Source: Pseudomonadota bacterium (GTDB taxonomy: Bacteria; Pseudomonadota; Alphaproteobacteria; Rhizobiales; Xanthobacteraceae). Taken from it: 64,000 nucleotides of DNA. The stretch lies in contig JAFAGM010000013.1 of the NCBI GenBank assembly GCA_023422775.1, positions 1 to 64,000 of the forward strand, read 5' to 3'. Each line of letters begins with the position of its first letter. The first letter of the stretch is position 1. The notes under the pieces are model-generated. The model worked only from the letters and a program-made list of their open reading frames with translations, ran no database searches and was not told the origin of the DNA. This document shows positions 1 to 9,434 of this stretch, piece by piece. Made by a program: the position numbers and the translations under genes.

Positions 1-78
1 TGCGAGCGTAGCGAAGCAATCCACCTTTCCGCCAACGGAAGTATGGATTGCTTTGCCGCTTCGCTCCTCGCAATGACG
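1..78. repeat. REP-A palindromic repeat, copy 1 (cut by window edge)
   Basis: Imperfect inverted repeat with outer arms reading GCGAGCG.AGCGAAGCAATCC and GGATTGCTT..CGCTTCGC, ending CTCGCAATGACG. The same element recurs at 17116-17199, 48778-48862 and 53431-53516. It resembles the dispersed intergenic palindromes common in Bradyrhizobium. Positions 79-174 show nothing else. Confidence 0.85.
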
Positions 79-174
79 ACGAGCCACCTTGTAGCCCGGA
101 CGTGAGCGGGACGACGAACCGGCGCCCATCCTACTTTGCATGGGGTTGTTTTCGATATTTTGTGTCTGGGCTTC

Positions 175-1260
175 TCAATAGCCCGTCATCTCCAGATACC
201 CCACCCCGGCATGGCTTCCAGCAAAGCTGATCGGGCCTTCCCAATAGGGAAAGCTCGTGCCCATCCAGCTCCTGGCATTGAGCGGTGTGCAATCGATCGC
301 GAGCGCGAATTTCGGAACCGCGATGCGCCATGAGGTCGGGATCTTCCTGGCCTCGATCTCGGTGAAAACCAGTGGCGTCATGGCGATGTCGACGGAGGCG
401 AGCAGTTCGGCCTTGCCGTCGGGTGCGATCCATTTGCCCGAACTGTAATGCTGGCCGTCGTTCTGGCGCATCCGGTACAGCATCAGCTTGTCGCCGTTCG
501 TCAAGTGCAGCGAGAGCCAGTCCCATCCGCTTTGATCCGACGCCAGCGGCTGGCTGCTCCACTCGCGGTCGAGCCAGGCCTGTCCGGTGACATCGACCGG
601 CTTGTCGTCGATCGTGATGCTGCCCTTCGCCGTATAATGCGGCTGGCTGTAATAATACGAAGCCTGTTCGCGCAGCGATTTCCGGCTGTAGCCGCCGTCG
701 CCTTGCAGCACCAGCGGGCGGTCCGCATCGAGGCGCAGTGCATAGCTGTAGTCGGTGCCGGACGCGCTGAGCCGGAGCGGCGCGACGTTGCTGTCATTGA
801 TCGCATCGAGGGAGCGCATCTCCCAATTGTCGATCCAGGCGTGAAACGGCGCGGCATCGACGCCGGCCTGGCCGACGCCGCCGCGCGCGAAGGTCTGGCT
901 GACGCGATGCGTATCGGCCCGGGTCACCGCCGCATGGCCCATCCATATCTGCTGGTTGGCCCAGCCTTCCTGCGGAGGGCCTGCTGCGATCGCCTGGCGA
1001 AACAGGGTCCATTGCGCGCCGTAGGCCGTCCCGTCTTTGTCAGCGAGATTAGCGGTCACGTACCACCATTCGATGCGAAACGCCGGATGCGGGCCGTGGT
1101 CGGCGGGGAATGCAAATGTCCTGCCGGGGACGACGGCCGCAAACCCGTCGGCGCTTTCGCCGAGCCCGGCGAAGCCTTGCGAAAAGGCCTTGCCGCCGAG
1201 GCCTGTGAGGATTGTGCCGCCGACGAAGCCGCGGCGGGTGATCTTGCCGCTAGCGTTCAT
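175..1260 (-). CDS. attH: AttH-like secreted lipocalin/CrtC-domain protein
   Basis: A 361-residue protein of the AttH/CrtC-like lipocalin family (predicted secreted hydrolase, COG5621 type). The N-terminus has a twin-arginine-like KITRRGFVGG motif before a hydrophobic stretch, so export is likely. The body has family-like segments: FRIEWWYVTANL near residue 63, QAWLDREWSSQ and DWLSLHLTNGDKLMLYRMR. The ATG at 1260 overlaps the end of the upstream permease, suggesting translational coupling; a TTG at 1266 is a less likely start. As last gene of an ABC operon it matches the AttEFGH arrangement, where AttH is the periplasmic or outer-membrane partner. Its substrate is unknown. Family membership is fairly secure; the att name is inferred from gene order. 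Confidence 0.72.
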   Translation of the reverse strand: MNASGKITRRGFVGGTILTGLGGKAFSQGFAGLGESADGFAAVVPGRTFAFPADHGPHPAFRIEWWYVTANLADKDGTAYGAQWTLFRQAIAAGPPQEGWANQQIWMGHAAVTRADTHRVSQTFARGGVGQAGVDAAPFHAWIDNWEMRSLDAINDSNVAPLRLSASGTDYSYALRLDADRPLVLQGDGGYSRKSLREQASYYYSQPHYTAKGSITIDDKPVDVTGQAWLDREWSSQPLASDQSGWDWLSLHLTNGDKLMLYRMRQNDGQHYSSGKWIAPDGKAELLASVDIAMTPLVFTEIEARKIPTSWRIAVPKFALAIDCTPLNARSWMGTSFPYWEGPISFAGSHAGVGYLEMTGY

Positions 1261-3712
1261 TGGCAAACACCCTGATCAGGCTCGCCGGCTGCATGCGCGC
1301 CAATCTGATGACGGGGAGCGCCGCCGCCGCAAGGGCTGCCGCCATCGCAACGCCGACGAGCCAAAGCAGTTGCATCGGGAAGACGTGAAACGGCAGGCGC
1401 CAGCCGAACGCCTTGACGTTGACGATCGCAAGCAGGCACCACGCCACCAGCAATCCCAGCGGAAGCGCCAGCATGGTGGTGATCAGCGCCACCGACATCG
1501 TTTTCAGAAGCTCGATGACAGCGAGCCGCCGCCACGTGATGCCGATCGCCCACAGCGGCGCCAGTTGCGGCAGGCGCGAATTGGCCAGTGTCAGCAGGCT
1601 GGTCAGCAGCGCAACGCCGGCGACACCGAGCGTGAAGGCGTTCAGCGCCGCGGTCACCGCAAAGGTACGGTTGAAGATCCGGGTCGATTCCGCCTTCATC
1701 GTCGCCTGATCGGCGACGCTGCGATCGTCGAGCCCGAATTTCTCCTGCAGCGCCGAGATCAGCGCGGGTATCTCTGGCTGCGCAACCCGCAGGCCCATTC
1801 GCGTCAGCGGCACCTCCGGAAAGCGCCGCGTCAGCGCAGCGAAGTTGACCGCAATCTGGCCCTTCGGGTTGCCGTAATCCGCATAGATGCCGACGACCCT
1901 GAGCGGCCAGTTTCCGCCCGGCGCGGGAATTTCGATATGGTCGCCGACCGAAAGCTTCAGACGGCGCGCCAGTTGTTCGCTGACAAGGGCCGTGTCGCCG
2001 GGTCGCAGCTTGTTCCAAGGCTTTTCAGCCGATTGCAGCAGCGGCCAGTTGTCCCGGTAGGTCGCATGATCGGGCAGGCCCAGCACTTCGATCGGCGCGC
2101 CGCCCAACTGCGTATCGGCGCGGCCGCCGGGCAGGATCGCCTCCACCTCGGGCCGCTCGCGCAGCCACGTTCTGATCTCGGTCGCCTGTGCATCGTTGGC
2201 GGCGCTGATATAGACGTCCGCCGCCAGCCGGCCGTCGAGCCAGACGAGGAACGTGCGGCTGAAACTTTCGACCATGGTGGAGACGCCGACATTGACCGCC
2301 AGCGCAAGCAGCAGCGCCATCAGGGCAAGCGACAGGCCCGATAGCTGCTGGCGGCTGTCGGCCCAGAACCACACGCTGATCGGCTGTCGTGCATGCCGCT
2401 GACCGAACGATAGCACGAGTTCAAGAAACATCGGCAGGATCAGCGCCGCGCCCAGCATCAGCGCCGCGAGCAGGGCAAATCCCGAAATCAGGGAGTCGCC
2501 GAACCACAGAAAACCCAGGGCGGCTGCGAAGACCGCAAGCGCCAGTATGCTCTGGTAGGTCAGCCAGCGCCGCTGCGCCTGCTGCCACGCGTACGGTTGG
2601 GCGGTGGCGAGCAGCGGCATCCGGAGCGCCCTGGTCAGGCTCGCTGCGGCAGCGGCGAGCGCGCCGAGAATGCTGATCGCGATGCCTGCGATCCACCATT
2701 GCGGCTTCAGCGTCAGTTGTCCCGGAATTTGCGCGCCATAGAGCCCGCGCAGGGATGCGGCGACATCGGGCAGCAGCGCCGCGGCAATGAAATAGCCGCA
2801 CACCAGCCCGATCAGCCCTGCGACCAGCGCCAGCGACACCAGTTCGACGACCAGCACGGCGTTCAGCATCCGCGCCGAGACGCCGCACGCGCGCAGGGTA
2901 CGCAGGGTCGGCAGGCGCTGCTCGAAGGCGAGCCCGATCGCCGAATTGACGATGAACAGCCCGACAAAGAACGACAGCAGGCCGAACGCGGTCAGGTTCA
3001 GGTGAAAGCTGTCGGTGAGGCGTTCGAGATCGGTCTCCGCGCTGGGCTCAACCAGGCGCAATCTGTCACCACTGATGCTCTCAAGCGATGCGCGCTTGCC
3101 CGTCGCCTTGCCGATCAGCAGGCGTGAAAGCTGGTCCGGCATCTTCAATAGGCTCTGCGCGATACCGATGTCGACGACCAGTACGCCGGGCGCCAGTTGC
3201 GGCTGCATGCGGAGCGGCGGCAGCATCGCGCCGCCATGGGCCTGGGGCCGGGTGCCCTCGGCGAGCCTGAGATCGGACAGCGTCTCCCGCGCCACCAGCA
3301 TTTCGCCGGGTGGGGTCATGAAGGATCGCAGATCGTCCTTGCCGACGGCGGGCGCGTCGCCGACTTCAGCCGGAAGCGTCACCGGCTCGATGCCAAGCAG
3401 GCGGAACGAACGTCCGTCGATCTGGATCCGGCCTTCGAGCACCGGCGAGACCGGCCAGCCCGCACGGCGCAGGTCGATGAACAGTTGTTGCGGGAAGGTC
3501 GCGCTGTTCTGGCCGACCAACATGGCGGTGCGCGTGCCGCCGAACAGGGCGGCGGCGCGATCATAGGAGGTGCGCGCCTGCTGGTTGAGCGCCTGCACGC
3601 CGCTCCATAACGCCGTCGCCGAGATCAACCCGATCAGCAGGGTCGCAAGCTGCATCGGATGCCGGCGCCAGTGGCTCAGGAGCACGGCGAGCGACCACAG
3701 CGCGCGCTTCAC
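1250..3712 (-). CDS. ABC transporter permease, double FtsX-like (AttF/AttG-type fusion)
   Basis: An 820-residue membrane protein with two FtsX/MacB-type permease halves. One transmembrane segment lies near residues 20-40, a three-helix group around 235-350, more helices around 390-475, and a final three-helix group around 690-810. The large regions between are periplasmic MacB-like domains. The start is GTG at 3712, overlapping the ATPase stop by four bases (GTGA). The 3-prime end overlaps attH. The order ATPase, fused permease, AttH-like protein matches AttE, AttF/AttG, AttH. The fold also resembles YbbP-type permeases (COG3127), so the family is firm and the att assignment moderate. Such proteins usually drive export or lipoprotein/envelope handling rather than uptake. 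Confidence 0.75.
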   Translation of the reverse strand: MKRALWSLAVLLSHWRRHPMQLATLLIGLISATALWSGVQALNQQARTSYDRAAALFGGTRTAMLVGQNSATFPQQLFIDLRRAGWPVSPVLEGRIQIDGRSFRLLGIEPVTLPAEVGDAPAVGKDDLRSFMTPPGEMLVARETLSDLRLAEGTRPQAHGGAMLPPLRMQPQLAPGVLVVDIGIAQSLLKMPDQLSRLLIGKATGKRASLESISGDRLRLVEPSAETDLERLTDSFHLNLTAFGLLSFFVGLFIVNSAIGLAFEQRLPTLRTLRACGVSARMLNAVLVVELVSLALVAGLIGLVCGYFIAAALLPDVAASLRGLYGAQIPGQLTLKPQWWIAGIAISILGALAAAAASLTRALRMPLLATAQPYAWQQAQRRWLTYQSILALAVFAAALGFLWFGDSLISGFALLAALMLGAALILPMFLELVLSFGQRHARQPISVWFWADSRQQLSGLSLALMALLLALAVNVGVSTMVESFSRTFLVWLDGRLAADVYISAANDAQATEIRTWLRERPEVEAILPGGRADTQLGGAPIEVLGLPDHATYRDNWPLLQSAEKPWNKLRPGDTALVSEQLARRLKLSVGDHIEIPAPGGNWPLRVVGIYADYGNPKGQIAVNFAALTRRFPEVPLTRMGLRVAQPEIPALISALQEKFGLDDRSVADQATMKAESTRIFNRTFAVTAALNAFTLGVAGVALLTSLLTLANSRLPQLAPLWAIGITWRRLAVIELLKTMSVALITTMLALPLGLLVAWCLLAIVNVKAFGWRLPFHVFPMQLLWLVGVAMAAALAAAALPVIRLARMQPASLIRVFANER

Positions 3713-4383
3713 GCGATCACCCCTGCATGAAGGTTGACCTGTCGGTCGAGCGTGGCCGCAATCCGTGCGCTATGCGTCACCATCAGGAAGCCGCATCCGC
3801 TGCGCGCCACCAGGTCGCGCGCCAGCGCCAGCACCTCGTCCGCGGTATCCTCGTCGAGATTGCCGGTCGGCTCGTCGGCGAGCAGCAACAGCGGCTTGAT
3901 CGCCAGCGCCCGGCCGATCGCGACGCGCTGTTGCTGGCCGCCCGACAATTGCTCGGGATATCGCTTCAGGAGTTGGACGAGCCCAAGCCGCTCCACCAGT
4001 TCGCGGTGCCAGGCGTCGTCGTGGCGGCCGGCGATGCGCGACTGGAACACGAGATTGTCTTCGACGGTCAGGCTCGGGACCAGGTTGAATTGCTGAAACA
4101 CCAGACCGAGATGGTCGCGCCGCAATTCCGCGCGGCCGGCATCGTCGAGGTCGGTGACCGGCGCATCCGCCAGCCTGATCTCGCCACTATCGGCCGCATC
4201 CAGTCCGGCAATCAGGTGCAGGAGCGTGCTTTTGCCGCTGCCGGATTCACCCGTGAGTGCTACGCTCTCTCCCGCGGCGACCGTCAGGTTCACCCCGCGC
4301 AGCACCGCGACCACTTCGCCGGCGGCGCGGTAGCTCTTGGTCAGGCCGACAATGCGAAGCACGTTGGGATTACCGTTGGTCAT
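3709..4383 (-). CDS. attE: ABC transporter ATP-binding protein (AttE/LolD-like)
   Basis: A 224-residue nucleotide-binding subunit of the LolD/MacB class. Visible motifs are Walker A GESGSGKS (residues 45-52), Q-loop VFQQFN (95-100), signature LSGGQQQR (146-153), Walker B LLLLADEP (165-172) and the H-loop MVTHS. The ATG at 4383 is preferred over an upstream ATG at 4473, because family members start just before the first beta strand (VLRIVGLTKSY). It is the first gene of a three-gene operon and would power the downstream permease. A nested dyad at 4454-4496 lies in its promoter region, shared with the divergent MFS gene. Confidence 0.8.
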   Translation of the reverse strand: MTNGNPNVLRIVGLTKSYRAAGEVVAVLRGVNLTVAAGESVALTGESGSGKSTLLHLIAGLDAADSGEIRLADAPVTDLDDAGRAELRRDHLGLVFQQFNLVPSLTVEDNLVFQSRIAGRHDDAWHRELVERLGLVQLLKRYPEQLSGGQQQRVAIGRALAIKPLLLLADEPTGNLDEDTADEVLALARDLVARSGCGFLMVTHSARIAATLDRQVNLHAGVIA

Positions 4384-4453
4384 GCGCGACGATGGACCGA
4401 TCTGACCATGAAAATCCCCTGATACGATGGCATGCAACATAACAGGACCATTT

Positions 4454-4496
4454 CGCCATATCACGGTTTTCAATCACGATATGGCGCGACCGTGAT
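4454..4496. promoter_or_regulatory. Two nested inverted repeats between divergent promoters
   Basis: CGCCATATC (4454-4462) pairs perfectly with GATATGGCG (4478-4486). An overlapping second dyad pairs ATCACGGT (4460-4467) with ACCGTGAT (4489-4496). The site is 71 bp upstream of the AttE start and about 150 bp upstream of the MFS start. It could be an operator for one or two dimeric regulators, or alternative RNA hairpins. No adjacent regulator gene suggests which protein would bind. Confidence 0.45.
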
Positions 4497-4648
4497 CCGG
4501 TTGCGACGTCGGCCCGCGGCACCGGCCGGCAGTTGCGAAGCTGGCGCCCCCGCAAAATCCCCGGTTGCCTTGGCCGGGAACCCGCTTGTACCATTCCGCC
4601 CGGCCGATCTTACAGAGCCTTAATGAACGCTGGACGGGGAAAGCAGCC

Positions 4649-5935
4649 ATGACCGCGCAAGCGACGTCCAGGGAAACGCCGACGGGCGCCTGGAAAATCA
4701 CATTTCTCCTCTTCCTGTTCATGCTGGTGAACTTTGCCGACAAGATCGTGGTCGGCCTCGCCGGCGCGCCGATCATGGACGAATTGAAGCTCACGCCGGA
4801 ACAGTTCGGCTTGCTCGGCTCCTCGTTCTTCTTCCTGTTCTCGATCTCGGCCATCATTGTCGGCTTTATCGTCAATCGCGTCGACACCCGCTGGGTGCTG
4901 CTCGCGATGGCGGTGATCTGGTCGCTGGCGCAGTTTCCGATGGTCGGCACCGTCAGCTTCACCACGCTGGTCATCTGCCGCATTATCCTCGGCGCAGGTG
5001 AGGGGCCGGCGTTCGCGGTGGCGGCGCATGCGCTCTACAAATGGTTTCCCGACGAGAAGCGCACGCTGCCCACCGCCATTCTCTCGCAGGGCTCGGCGTT
5101 CGGCGTGATTCTCGCGGTGCCGGCGCTGAACTGGATCATCGTCAATCATAGCTGGCACTACGCGTTCGGTGCGCTCGGCGTGGTCGGCCTGATGTGGGCG
5201 GCGGCGTGGCTGGTCTTGGGCAAGGAGGGCCCGCTGGTCAGTACCGCCGCAGCGTCCGCGACTGAGCAGCGCATTCCCTATTTCCAGCTCCTGACCTCGC
5301 GAACCTTCATCGGCTGCTGTGCCGCTACCTTCGGCGCCTATTGGGCGCTGTCGCTCGGATTGACATGGTTCACGCCGTTCATCGTCAAGGGACTGGGCTT
5401 TTCGCAAAAGGATGCGGGCTGGATTTCGGTGCTGCCCTGGGTGTTCGGCGCGACCATCGTGCTGCTGACGGGATGGATCTCGCAGGTGATGCTGACGCGC
5501 GGCTACACCACGCGCGGCGCCCGCGGCGTGCTCGGTTCCGTGCCCTTGATCGTCGGCGGACTGATCCTCGCCGTGCTGCCGCATGTCAGCGGCGCGGGAT
5601 GGCAGATCGCGTTTCTCGTGGTCGGCTCCGGGTTCTGCGGTTCGATCTACGTGGTTTGCCCGCCGATGCTGGGAGAGTTCACCCCGGTACAGCAGCGCGG
5701 CGCCGTGATCGCGATCTATGGCGCGATCTATACGCTGGCGGGGATGATCGCCCCGTTCGTGATGGGGGCCGTGATCCAGAGTGCTGCGGTGCCGCTCGAC
5801 GGCTACATGACCGGCTTCACGATCAACGCCGTGATCATGGCCGCGTCGGGCCTCCTGGGGCTGCTGCTGCTCTGGCCCAACAGCGAGCGCGCAAGGCTGA
5901 TGCGGCAGGCGGCGTCACAGCCGAAGTTCGCGTGA
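4649..5935 (+). CDS. MFS transporter
   Basis: A 428-residue major facilitator with twelve predicted membrane segments. Helix 1 carries NFADKIVVGLAG, the pattern seen in anion:cation symporter-type members (NxADRxxIS-like), and IILGAGEGPAFAVAAHALYKWFP resembles loop/helix 4-5 signatures of organic-anion carriers. The ATG at 4649 has a GGGGAAAG ribosome site a few bases upstream, so the in-frame ATG at 4565 is rejected. The gene stands alone, divergent from the att operon, and ends before a repeat at 5955. The substrate cannot be deduced; a carboxylate is a reasonable guess. Confidence 0.85.
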   Translation: MTAQATSRETPTGAWKITFLLFLFMLVNFADKIVVGLAGAPIMDELKLTPEQFGLLGSSFFFLFSISAIIVGFIVNRVDTRWVLLAMAVIWSLAQFPMVGTVSFTTLVICRIILGAGEGPAFAVAAHALYKWFPDEKRTLPTAILSQGSAFGVILAVPALNWIIVNHSWHYAFGALGVVGLMWAAAWLVLGKEGPLVSTAAASATEQRIPYFQLLTSRTFIGCCAATFGAYWALSLGLTWFTPFIVKGLGFSQKDAGWISVLPWVFGATIVLLTGWISQVMLTRGYTTRGARGVLGSVPLIVGGLILAVLPHVSGAGWQIAFLVVGSGFCGSIYVVCPPMLGEFTPVQQRGAVIAIYGAIYTLAGMIAPFVMGAVIQSAAVPLDGYMTGFTINAVIMAASGLLGLLLLWPNSERARLMRQAASQPKFA

Positions 5936-5954
5936 GGGAATCGCAAAATCTCTC

Positions 5955-6073
5955 GTCGTCCCTGCGAACGCAGGGACCCATAGCCACCGAAGTTGATTGT
6001 TTGAGCAAGACGTCTGCCACATCGCCATGAACGATGGGCCGCGGCGTATGGGTCCCGGCTCAAGGCCGGGACA
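5955..6073. repeat. REP-D palindromic repeat
   Basis: CCTGCGAACGCAGGGACCCAT on one side and ATGGGTCCCGGCTCAAGG with a GGCCGGGAC end on the other form a long imperfect dyad filling the gap between convergent genes. It could also act as a bidirectional terminator. Confidence 0.7.
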
Positions 6074-6096
6074 ACACCGTGCTTGTGTTTGCTGGA

Positions 6097-7848
6097 CTAA
6101 CTCGCCGCCGCGTCCAGTTGCGGCTTTGACCCCTGCGATCCACGTACCAGCCGGCCCGGGCGCGCGCCGGTGGCCTTGCCGCCGCGCTGCGTCACCACGC
6201 CCGAGACGATGGTGGCGTCGTAACCGTCGACCTGCTGCATCAGGCGGCGGCCACCGACCGGGAGGTCGTAATGCACCTTCGGCGGATGCAGATGCAGGCG
6301 ATCGTAATCGATCACGTTGACATCGGCCTTGAAGCCCGGCGCGATCACGCCGCGATCATACAGGCCGACCGAGAGCGCGGTCTTGCGCGACTGCGCCGCC
6401 ACCACGAACGGGATCGAGAGCTTCTCGCCGCGGCTGCGGTCGCGGGTCCAGTGCGTCAGCAGATAGGTCGGGAAGCTGGCGTCGCAGATGATGCCGCAAT
6501 GCGCGCCGCCGTCGGAGAGGCCCGGTACGGCGCTCGGCTCGCGAAGCATTTCGTGCACGGCATCGAGGTTGCCGTCGGCATAATTGAGGAACGGCACATA
6601 AAGCATGCCGCGGCCTTCGTCCGTCAGCATGGCGTCGTAGGCGAGTTCTTCCGGCTGCCGGCCCTGGCGGCGGGCCTGCGGACCGAGCGCGTTTTCCGGC
6701 GGCTGTTCGTAGTCCGGCGGATTGCCGAGCAGATACATCTTGTCGTAGTTCGGCCGGAAGAACAGAGGATCGTCGGTCGCCGTCGCGGTCTCGCCCAGGA
6801 TCGCCGCGCGCACTTCGGGCCGGCGCAGATGCGCGAGCCGCTCGGCCAAAGGCAGCTTGGCGACCGCGCGATAGCTCGGATGCGTCTGGAACGGATTGCG
6901 CGACAGTTCGAGACCGAGCAGCAGGCCAACGGGGCGCGCGGCAATCTGGGTCGTGATCGACAGGCCGCGGGCCGCGGCTTCATTGATGGTGTCCATCGTC
7001 TGGCGCCAGCGCCGCGGCGCCTTGTCGGCCTGGGCGACGGAGAACGAGATCGGGCATTTGGTGTTTTCAGCGACCCGGAGCATCATTGGCAGGTCTTCGT
7101 GCACGGTGCTCTGGTCGAGCACGAATTGCAGCACGCTGCGGCCGACGCCGTGCATCGCAGCCGCGATGGCGGTCAATTCGTCTTCGCCCGCTTTCAGCGT
7201 CGGCGTGTAATCGCCGGTCGAGGTGCGGTGGTTGAGCGTGCGCGAGGTCGAGAAGCCCAATGCGCCCGCGCGCACGGCGTCTCCGGCGAGCGCCGCCATC
7301 GTCTTGTTGTCCTCCGCCGTTGCGGGGTCGCGACGCGCGCCGCGCTCGCCCATCACATAGACGCGCAGCGCCGCATGCGGCAGTTGCGCGCCGATGTCCA
7401 TGTCGAAATTGCGCTTCGACAGCCAGCCCATGTAATCGGGAAAGCTTTCCCAGGCCCAGGGAATGCCGGCGCTCAGCACCGGCTCGGGGATATCCTCGAC
7501 GCCTTCCATGAGCTGGATCAGCCTGAAATGATCGGCCGGTCGGCACGGCGCAAAGCCGACGCCGCAATTGCCCATGATCGCCGTGGTGACGCCGTTCTGC
7601 GAGGAGGGCGTGATGTCCTGGCTCCAGGTCACCTGGCCGTCATAGTGGGTATGGACGTCGACGAACCCCGGTGCGACCAGCTTGCCCCTGGCGTCGATCT
7701 CTTCCTTGCCGGTCCCCGCCACCTTGCCGACTTCGGTAATGCGGCCGTTTGTGATGGCGACGTCGGCTTCGTAGAGTTCGCCGCCCTTGCCATCGGCAAT
7801 GTTGCCGCCGCGAATCACGAGGTCGGGGGTCGAGGTCATGGCTTCCAT
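6097..7848 (-). CDS. Amidohydrolase, N-acyl-D-amino-acid deacylase family
   Basis: A 583-residue amidohydrolase of the D-aminoacylase/dihydroorotase superfamily (amidohydrolase family 3). Metal-site features are GFVDVHTHYDGQ near residues 60-71, the bridging-cysteine region MGNCGVGF near 95, and a late SDGGAHCG segment corresponding to the catalytic aspartate. The C-terminus returns to the composite beta domain (FKADVNVIDYDRLHL). Such enzymes hydrolyse N-acyl-D-amino acids, but many paralogs act on other amides or have unknown substrates. The start is ATG 7848; ATG 7839, with GGAAG just upstream, is equally plausible. It lies between two MFS genes, which could supply its substrate. Confidence 0.8.
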   Translation of the reverse strand: MEAMTSTPDLVIRGGNIADGKGGELYEADVAITNGRITEVGKVAGTGKEEIDARGKLVAPGFVDVHTHYDGQVTWSQDITPSSQNGVTTAIMGNCGVGFAPCRPADHFRLIQLMEGVEDIPEPVLSAGIPWAWESFPDYMGWLSKRNFDMDIGAQLPHAALRVYVMGERGARRDPATAEDNKTMAALAGDAVRAGALGFSTSRTLNHRTSTGDYTPTLKAGEDELTAIAAAMHGVGRSVLQFVLDQSTVHEDLPMMLRVAENTKCPISFSVAQADKAPRRWRQTMDTINEAAARGLSITTQIAARPVGLLLGLELSRNPFQTHPSYRAVAKLPLAERLAHLRRPEVRAAILGETATATDDPLFFRPNYDKMYLLGNPPDYEQPPENALGPQARRQGRQPEELAYDAMLTDEGRGMLYVPFLNYADGNLDAVHEMLREPSAVPGLSDGGAHCGIICDASFPTYLLTHWTRDRSRGEKLSIPFVVAAQSRKTALSVGLYDRGVIAPGFKADVNVIDYDRLHLHPPKVHYDLPVGGRRLMQQVDGYDATIVSGVVTQRGGKATGARPGRLVRGSQGSKPQLDAAAS

Positions 7849-7930
7849 CCCGTGTCTGGTTTTTGTTGGCCCGCATCATCTGACGTTCGCAGATGCAGTC
7901 AACCGCCGGGATCGAGGCTCAGGAATGCAA

Positions 7931-8031
7931 TAGAGCGTTTTCCAGCGAAGCGGACGCCGGTTCGCGTGAAGAAAACGCGTCAAAACAATAATCTGGAGCG
8001 CCGTTCCGATTCAATCGGAACCGGGCTCTAG
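7931..8031. repeat. TAGAGC-ended ~100 bp repeat, copy 1
   Basis: A 101 bp element starting TAGAGCGTTTTC and ending GGCTCTAG, with the internal conserved blocks GGTTCGCGTGAAGAAAACGC and GATTCAATCGGAACC. Copies 2 and 3 are at 25502-25604 and 27473-27577. The terminal CTA on this strand is the TAG stop codon of the leftward MFS gene ending at 8028. No open reading frame is present in the element. Confidence 0.9.
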
Positions 8032-9266
8032 GTCCTTGCCGGGGTCTCCGACGGCTCTTGCGGCTTGCGGTCGGTCACCAGGGCCAGCAGCACCGTCATG
8101 ACCATGAAGATGACGGAGGCGCCGAATACCCAATGCGGCATGCTCTGGTCCATGATCCAGCCGAACAATAGTGGACTGAGGATGCCGCTGAAATTGAAGC
8201 CGGTGGACACGATGCCGAAAGCCCTGCCGGCGGCGCCCGGAGGTGCGGCATTGCGGACCAGCATGTCGCGGGAGGGCGCGATCACGCCACCGAGGAATCC
8301 GGCGATACCCATCGCGGCCGTCAGCGCCATCGACGGCAGCGTGGTCGTCGCGATCACCAGCATGATGACCGCGTTGATGCCGAAGCAGGCGGCGGCGACC
8401 TGCCCGTGGCGCGTGGTGCGGTCGGCCAGATAGCCGCCGGCCAGTACGCCGGCGGCGCTGGCGCCGAGAAACGCCGTCAGGGCGATGTTGGCGGCCGAGA
8501 AGGTCACGCCATAGCCGCTCATCAGCGCGACGACGCCGAAATTGCTGATGCCTGCATTGGAGAGCCCGAGCAGCATGAAGAAGATCGTCAGCATCATGAT
8601 CGCGGGCGTGATGACGCTCTGCTTCGACGGGGCGGCGCCATCCTGCTTGCGATCGGCCGAACTCGCATCGGGAATGCCTGCGATCATCAACCCCAGCGCC
8701 ACCACGGGGCCGACGGCGCCGGCCACGATCAGCGCGCCGAGGCCTCCGACCGATGCGACGAGCGCGGCCATGATCGCCGGCGCCACCGCGCCGCCGAGGA
8801 AGCCCGCGAAGGTGTGGATCGAAAACGCGCGGCCCATCCGCGCTTCATCCATGTGCGTGGACAGGATCGCGTAGTCGCAGGGGTGATAGACGCTGTTGGC
8901 AAGCCCGAGCAATGCGGCGCAGACGATCAGCGAGGCGTAGCTCAGATGCAGGCCGAGCATGATCAGCGCCACGCCACCGACGGTGAGCCCGATCAGCAGG
9001 ACTTTCCTGGCGCCGATATGGTCGGCCAGATATCCGATCGGCGCCTGCGTCAGGCCGGACACCACGCCGAAAACCGTCAGCGCAAAACCGAGTTCGATAT
9101 AACCGACGCCCAGTTGCACCTTCAGAAACGGAAACAGCATCGGCAGCACGAACAGATGAAAATGGCTGACCCAATGCGCCACCGAGATCGCCGCGAGTGT
9201 GCGCAGCGAGCTATCCGCCTTGCGATCCCGCTTGGCTTGTTGCGGTGCGGCCAGAACGTCGACCAT
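8028..9266 (-). CDS. MFS transporter, Fsr-like
   Basis: A 412-residue major facilitator with twelve hydrophobic segments and a long central loop (about residues 195-215). Helices 1-4 resemble fosmidomycin-resistance (Fsr)-type drug exporters: AHWVSHFHLFVLPMLFPFL, then GYLADHIGARK, then ANSVYHPCDYAIL. Its stop codon is the last triplet of the adjacent repeat at 7931-8031. The gene is a single transcription unit. Fsr-like membership suggests efflux of a small acid or drug, but this is not provable here. Confidence 0.82.
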   Translation of the reverse strand: MVDVLAAPQQAKRDRKADSSLRTLAAISVAHWVSHFHLFVLPMLFPFLKVQLGVGYIELGFALTVFGVVSGLTQAPIGYLADHIGARKVLLIGLTVGGVALIMLGLHLSYASLIVCAALLGLANSVYHPCDYAILSTHMDEARMGRAFSIHTFAGFLGGAVAPAIMAALVASVGGLGALIVAGAVGPVVALGLMIAGIPDASSADRKQDGAAPSKQSVITPAIMMLTIFFMLLGLSNAGISNFGVVALMSGYGVTFSAANIALTAFLGASAAGVLAGGYLADRTTRHGQVAAACFGINAVIMLVIATTTLPSMALTAAMGIAGFLGGVIAPSRDMLVRNAAPPGAAGRAFGIVSTGFNFSGILSPLLFGWIMDQSMPHWVFGASVIFMVMTVLLALVTDRKPQEPSETPART

Positions 9267-9434
9267 GTCGGCTTGGAACCCCGTGATACCTGCTGCCCGG
9301 CAAGGGCCGCGGTGAAAATAGAGGCAAGCCGTTATTTGTCCATGAATGCCGACGCATAGCTGCCCTTGCGGAGGGCAGGGATGGACGCCCCGTGGGCAGG
9401 CTTCGCGTTGCCACCTCAGGAATGATCCGCAACG

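Noticed and set aside
1037..2344. 435-codon plus-strand frame
   Set aside because: Antisense to the permease and attH; composition typical of a shadow frame.
6271..8031. 586-codon plus-strand frame
   Set aside because: Antisense to the amidohydrolase, which has full family motifs; the translation is low-complexity His/Arg-rich.
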